Part shown: positions 61,189 through 64,000 of the stretch, in pieces
Position numbering within the stretch: position 1 is the first letter of the stretch
Layout: the number at the start of each line of letters is the position of its first letter
Assembly (NCBI GenBank): GCA_016710435.1
Contig: JADJVV010000001.1
Coordinates: 868,001-932,000 of the forward strand
Length of the DNA: 64,000 nucleotides
Source: Hyphomicrobiales bacterium
Lineage (GTDB): Bacteria; Pseudomonadota; Alphaproteobacteria; Rhizobiales; Aestuariivirgaceae
Reading direction: 5' to 3'
Notes under the pieces: model-generated
Database searches by the model: none
What the model was told of the DNA's origin: nothing
The model's input: the letters and a program-made list of their open reading frames with translations, nothing else
Translations under genes and position numbers: made by a program

Positions 61189-62195
61189 AGGTTCTCGTTC
61201 TCAGTGTTTCTATGTTTGCACTCGCTGCCTGCACCTCGCAGGCCAAACTCAACAGCTTCGCCGATGAACCTTTTGTTGAGGCCAAGGTCATTGGCGAACC
61301 GGAAGCCCCGGTAAAGGTGGTTGAGACGCCAAAAGTCCTGCCGCTCCCCGGCCAATTGAAGAAGCTGCCGGGAAAGAAGAAGGGAGACGCCGTCGAAGAG
61401 ATCGATGATCCCTTGATGCGGGTTGATGACGCCAATGCGCAAGCCACCAAGGAACCCACCAAGGCCGGCTATGTCAACGCCATCCAGGTCTATCCCTATT
61501 CAGCAGGCGCCCTCTACCGGCTTTATGCCTCAGTCAATCAAGTGAGCGACATCGCCCTGCAGCCGGGTGAAAAACTGGTCTCGGTCTCGACCGGTGACAC
61601 GGTGCGCTGGATTGTCGGTGACACAACCAGTGGCGAAGGAGCATTGGCTCAGGTTCACATTCTGGCCAAGCCCATTGCTGCCGATCTCTCCACCAACATG
61701 GTGATCACCACGGAGCGGCGCACCTATCATCTGGAGCTGCAATCGACCGAGATGACCTCAATGTCGTCTCTCTCCTGGTCCTATCCTGCTGATGATCTCA
61801 TTGCCATCCGGAAGAAGAATGAGGGGCTCACGGGGGCAGATGGCATTTCCATCGATGACGCCCAGACCTTCGACAATCTCAACTTCCACTACCGGATTGT
61901 AGGACGCGGTGACTTTGCCCCCGCCCGCGTTTTCGATGATGGTGCAAAGGTCTATATCCAGTTCCCCAGCTCGCTGCCGCAGGGCGAAGCGCCACCGCTC
62001 TTTGTGCAGAGCTCGGGCGGTAAACCCGCATTGGTCAACTACCGGGTCAAGGGCAACACCTATATCGTTGACCGGCTCTTTGCTTCTGCCGAGCTGCGCC
62101 TCGGCACCAAGCCGCAAAGTGTTATTCGCATTATCCGCACTGACGCCGTGCAACCCAGGCGCCGTTACCTCTTCTCGGCACGGGGAGACAAGTGA
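61185..62195 (+). CDS. trbG: Conjugal transfer protein TrbG (VirB9-like)
   Basis: 336 residues. Signal sequence MKVLVLSVSMFALAACTSQA contains a lipobox (LAAC), so it may be a lipoprotein. A Lys-rich linker (LPGQLKKLPGKKKGDAVEEI) precedes the VirB9 domain: ALYRLYASVNQVSDIALQPG, ERRTYHLELQSTEMTSMSSL and FNLN-like FDNLNFHYRIVGRGDFAPAR. Outer-membrane ring component with TrbI. Confidence 0.94.
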   Translation: MKVLVLSVSMFALAACTSQAKLNSFADEPFVEAKVIGEPEAPVKVVETPKVLPLPGQLKKLPGKKKGDAVEEIDDPLMRVDDANAQATKEPTKAGYVNAIQVYPYSAGALYRLYASVNQVSDIALQPGEKLVSVSTGDTVRWIVGDTTSGEGALAQVHILAKPIAADLSTNMVITTERRTYHLELQSTEMTSMSSLSWSYPADDLIAIRKKNEGLTGADGISIDDAQTFDNLNFHYRIVGRGDFAPARVFDDGAKVYIQFPSSLPQGEAPPLFVQSSGGKPALVNYRVKGNTYIVDRLFASAELRLGTKPQSVIRIIRTDAVQPRRRYLFSARGDK

Positions 62196-63424
62196 TGGCA
62201 GAGCAGTCACGTCCGCCGGAAGACATTGAGCTCAGAGTCAGGCCAAAGCCCGTGCGCCGTATCAACCGCAAGGTCCTGATGGCCGGAACAGCTGTTCTGT
62301 CGCTGGTTCTGTTTGGCGCGGTGCTGGTGGCCCTTGATCCGCCGGACTTTCGGGGCGGGAAGGAACCGCAGGAGCTCTACAACACTGACCGGAAGCTCAC
62401 AGCCGAAGGCCTGGCAGGCCTGCCATCTTCCTATGATGCCATCCCCAAGCTCGGACCACCTTTGCCGGGCGACATTGGTGACGCCATGCACAAGGTCGAC
62501 ACCAAAGCGCCGCCGGAACTGCCGATTGCTGACAAACCCTTTCAGCCCGACCCAGAGGCTGACATTGCCCGGGCCGATCGTATCCGGCTGGCCCGGCTGG
62601 CCCAGCAGGGGCGAGAGTCCAAGCTGTTTTATTCCGTCGCCACCGTCCGGAAGACAGGTGAACCGGAAGCAGGCCAACAAGGTGAAGCGCAGCAGCCATC
62701 GCCCTTCACGATGTTGCCCAATCCGAATGACGCGACAGGACAACCGGCACCGCAGGTCCCCCAGACGGCTCAAGACAAGAAGCTCGCCTTCCTGAACGGC
62801 AAGCCTGACGGCGACGCACTCAATCCTCACACCCTGCAGAAGCCAGTGTCGCCTTACACATTGATGGCGGGCTCAATAATCCCCGCAAGCCTCATCACCG
62901 GCTTGAACTCTGATCTGCCGGGTTTCGTCATCGGCCAGGTGACAGAACAGGTCTATGACACGGTGACTGGCCGCCATCTTCTGATCCCGCAAGGCACCAA
63001 GATCATCGGCAAGTATGACAGTGTCGTCGCCTTCGGCCAGAAACGCGCGCTTGTCGTCTGGCAAAGACTGATCCGGCCGGACGGCTCGTCCATTGTCATC
63101 GACAATCTCCCCGCCACTGATGAGGGCGGCTATGCGGGTCTCGAAGACAAAGTCGATTATCACACCTGGCAGCTCCTGAAGGGCATTGCCCTTGCCACAC
63201 TCTTGGGTGTCGGCACGGAACTGTCAGTGGGGAATAGCAACGACGATCTGGTGGCAGCACTCCAGCAATCCGCCGCCCAGAACACCGACAGGGCCGGACA
63301 ATCCCTCGTGCAGCGCCAGCTCGATGTGCAGCCAACCATCACCGTGCGACCCGGCTGGCCACTTCGCATCATCGTTCACAAGGATCTGGTGCTTGATCCC
63401 TATCCCAAACCCAATGTGAGGTGA
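62195..63424 (+). CDS. trbI: Conjugal transfer protein TrbI (VirB10-like)
   Basis: 409 residues from the ATG at 62195, overlapping the trbG stop by one base; a GTG at 62192 would add one residue. One N-terminal membrane helix (VLMAGTAVLSLVLFGAVLVA), a Pro-rich periplasmic stretch, then the conserved VirB10 domain with SPYTLMAGSIIPASLITGLN, LPGFVIGQVTEQVYDTVTGR, HLLIPQGTKIIGKYDSVVAF and the C-terminal RPGWPLRIIVHKDLVLDPY. Energy-sensing bridge from inner to outer membrane. Confidence 0.95.
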   Translation: MAEQSRPPEDIELRVRPKPVRRINRKVLMAGTAVLSLVLFGAVLVALDPPDFRGGKEPQELYNTDRKLTAEGLAGLPSSYDAIPKLGPPLPGDIGDAMHKVDTKAPPELPIADKPFQPDPEADIARADRIRLARLAQQGRESKLFYSVATVRKTGEPEAGQQGEAQQPSPFTMLPNPNDATGQPAPQVPQTAQDKKLAFLNGKPDGDALNPHTLQKPVSPYTLMAGSIIPASLITGLNSDLPGFVIGQVTEQVYDTVTGRHLLIPQGTKIIGKYDSVVAFGQKRALVVWQRLIRPDGSSIVIDNLPATDEGGYAGLEDKVDYHTWQLLKGIALATLLGVGTELSVGNSNDDLVAALQQSAAQNTDRAGQSLVQRQLDVQPTITVRPGWPLRIIVHKDLVLDPYPKPNVR

Positions 63425-63427
63425 GCC

Positions 63428-63724
63428 ATGCTGAAGCTGCAAGCATTGCCCGATCGCATTCCCTCCAAACTCACCATCACGCTCACGCCCGACCTCAAAA
63501 AAGCGCTTGATGACTATGCGAGGCTTTATGCTCGGACCTACGGGGCCGAGGAGCCTGTGGCGGAACTCGTGCCCTTCATGCTGGACAGTTTCCTGAAGGG
63601 TGATGCGGCTTTCAGGAAGGCACGGAAGGATCTGGATACGGAACCCATGGCCTTGCCGCTGCCGCCCAAGCGCCCGCGAGCCAGAAGGAACGGCACAGCA
63701 AGCGAAGAAGGAGACGCGCCATGA
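63428..63724 (+). CDS. DUF2274 protein of the transfer operon
   Basis: 98 residues. KLPDRI-like start LKLQALPDRIPSKLTITLTP, DLKKALDDYARLYARTYGAE and the segment LVPFMLDSFLKGDAAFRKAR match DUF2274, a small protein almost always found right after trbI. It may be a ribbon-helix-helix-like DNA binder; the function is not established. Overlaps the next gene by 4 bases. Confidence 0.88.
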   Translation: MLKLQALPDRIPSKLTITLTPDLKKALDDYARLYARTYGAEEPVAELVPFMLDSFLKGDAAFRKARKDLDTEPMALPLPPKRPRARRNGTASEEGDAP

Positions 63725-64000
63725 CCGTCATTGGACATTTTGTGCCAGACACCGATGGCTATGTCGGGTCAATCCGGACTCTGACAATTCACGCCAAGTT
63801 CAGATTGGTCGCCATCGACAACAAGCCGAACGAGGAGGGGCCAGACTTCAAGGTGCTGTTCGGGATGCAGGAAGTGGGTGCCGCCTGGAAGGCCAAGACC
63901 CATGAGGCAGAACCGCGCGACTATCTTAGTGCGATTATTGATGATCCGAGTTTCCACGAACCCATGCGCTGCGCCATGTTCGAGGACAATGGCAAGTTGA
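63721..64000 (+). CDS. DUF736-family protein, 3' end beyond the window
   Basis: The first 93 codons are present and the frame is still open at the last base (the final TGA is out of frame). MTVIGHFVPDTDGYVGSIRT, DFKVLFGMQEVGAAWKAKTH and DYLSAIIDDPSFHEPMRC are the DUF736 pattern, usually about 100 residues, so little is missing. The family is widespread on conjugative elements, near relaxase genes, with no proven function. Begins within the DUF2274 stop (ATGA). Confidence 0.85.
   Translation, partial: MTVIGHFVPDTDGYVGSIRTLTIHAKFRLVAIDNKPNEEGPDFKVLFGMQEVGAAWKAKTHEAEPRDYLSAIIDDPSFHEPMRCAMFEDNGKL

Larger units (their letters stand above)
48096..64000 (+). mobile_element. Part of an integrative/conjugative element with traG-trb transfer operon
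   Basis: At 48095/48096 the adhesin repeat stops abruptly and AT-richer DNA with two unusual genes begins, followed by a complete mating-pair formation operon. The simplest reading is that the left edge of the element lies at or near 48096, inside the adhesin gene. No integrase, relaxase, oriT or flanking direct repeat is visible in the window, so the boundary is provisional; an assembly join in the repeat array would look the same. Confidence 0.55.

Noticed and set aside
63998..64000. TGA at the last three bases as the DUF736 stop
   Set aside because: It is out of frame; the gene continues past the window.

Overview
The window looks like chromosomal DNA of an alphaproteobacterium, most likely from the Hyphomicrobiales/Rhizobiales. 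This rests on the high GC content, the rhizobial flavour of the catabolic genes (MocE-type ferredoxin remnant, IolD, IolI-like and Gfo/Idh/MocA proteins, DeoR and RpiR regulators) and an alphaproteobacterial-style traG-trb conjugation operon. It has three parts: sugar/polyol catabolism (about 1-30 kb), envelope and surface functions interrupted by decayed mobile DNA (30-48 kb), and part of an integrative conjugative element (48-64 kb).

Region 1 (1-12.6 kb). After a BrkB-family C-terminus and an IolI-like isomerase, two transcription units flank a DeoR repressor gene. Leftward runs a complete ABC importer (binding protein, two permeases, ATPase) with a formylglycine-type phosphonate/phosphodiester hydrolase or sulfatase, a ruined MocE-like Rieske ferredoxin gene and a hydroxypyruvate-isomerase-like TIM barrel. 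Rightward runs a bacterial sn-glycerol-1-phosphate dehydrogenase, an unassigned phosphate-binding (beta/alpha)8 barrel and an FGGY kinase. Four near-identical 14-bp palindromes (TGACC-N4-GGTCA type), two before each unit, suggest one regulon for an organophosphorus or polyol compound.

Region 2 (12.6-30.2 kb). A second importer faces a second DeoR gene and a class II aldolase. Next come a Gfo/Idh/MocA dehydrogenase, IolD and an RpiR regulator, divergent from an aldehyde dehydrogenase and a 2-hydroxyacid dehydrogenase. An IolI-like isomerase, an IolG-like dehydrogenase and another Gfo/Idh/MocA protein follow, then an aldo-keto reductase and a cupin. Together they look like a patchwork pathway for inositol-like compounds. 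iolA, iolB, iolC and iolE orthologues are not seen here.

Region 3 (30.2-48.1 kb). A tRNA-Met-like fragment, a tyrosine recombinase remnant and an IS3-family transposase remnant mark an old insertion. Then come a beta-propeller glycosidase-like protein, a glycosyltransferase/UDP-galactopyranose mutase fusion, a GH1-like protein with what seems an eroded RmlD tail, a manganese catalase/DUF892 fusion, a lipoprotein, a type I secretion membrane-fusion protein, a LapG-like cysteine protease and a giant leftward adhesin gene. The adhesin has at least ten nearly identical 408-bp VCBS-type repeats, several frameshifts and an RTX C-terminus. Its 5' end is cut off at about position 48,095.

Region 4 (48.1-64 kb). 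AT-richer cargo comes first: one large unrecognised protein and one DUF2235 hydrolase. It is followed by traG, a CopG-like gene, trbB-C-D-E-J-L-F-G-I, DUF2274 and DUF736, all in one tightly overlapping operon that runs off the end of the window. The junction with the adhesin gene may be one edge of this element.
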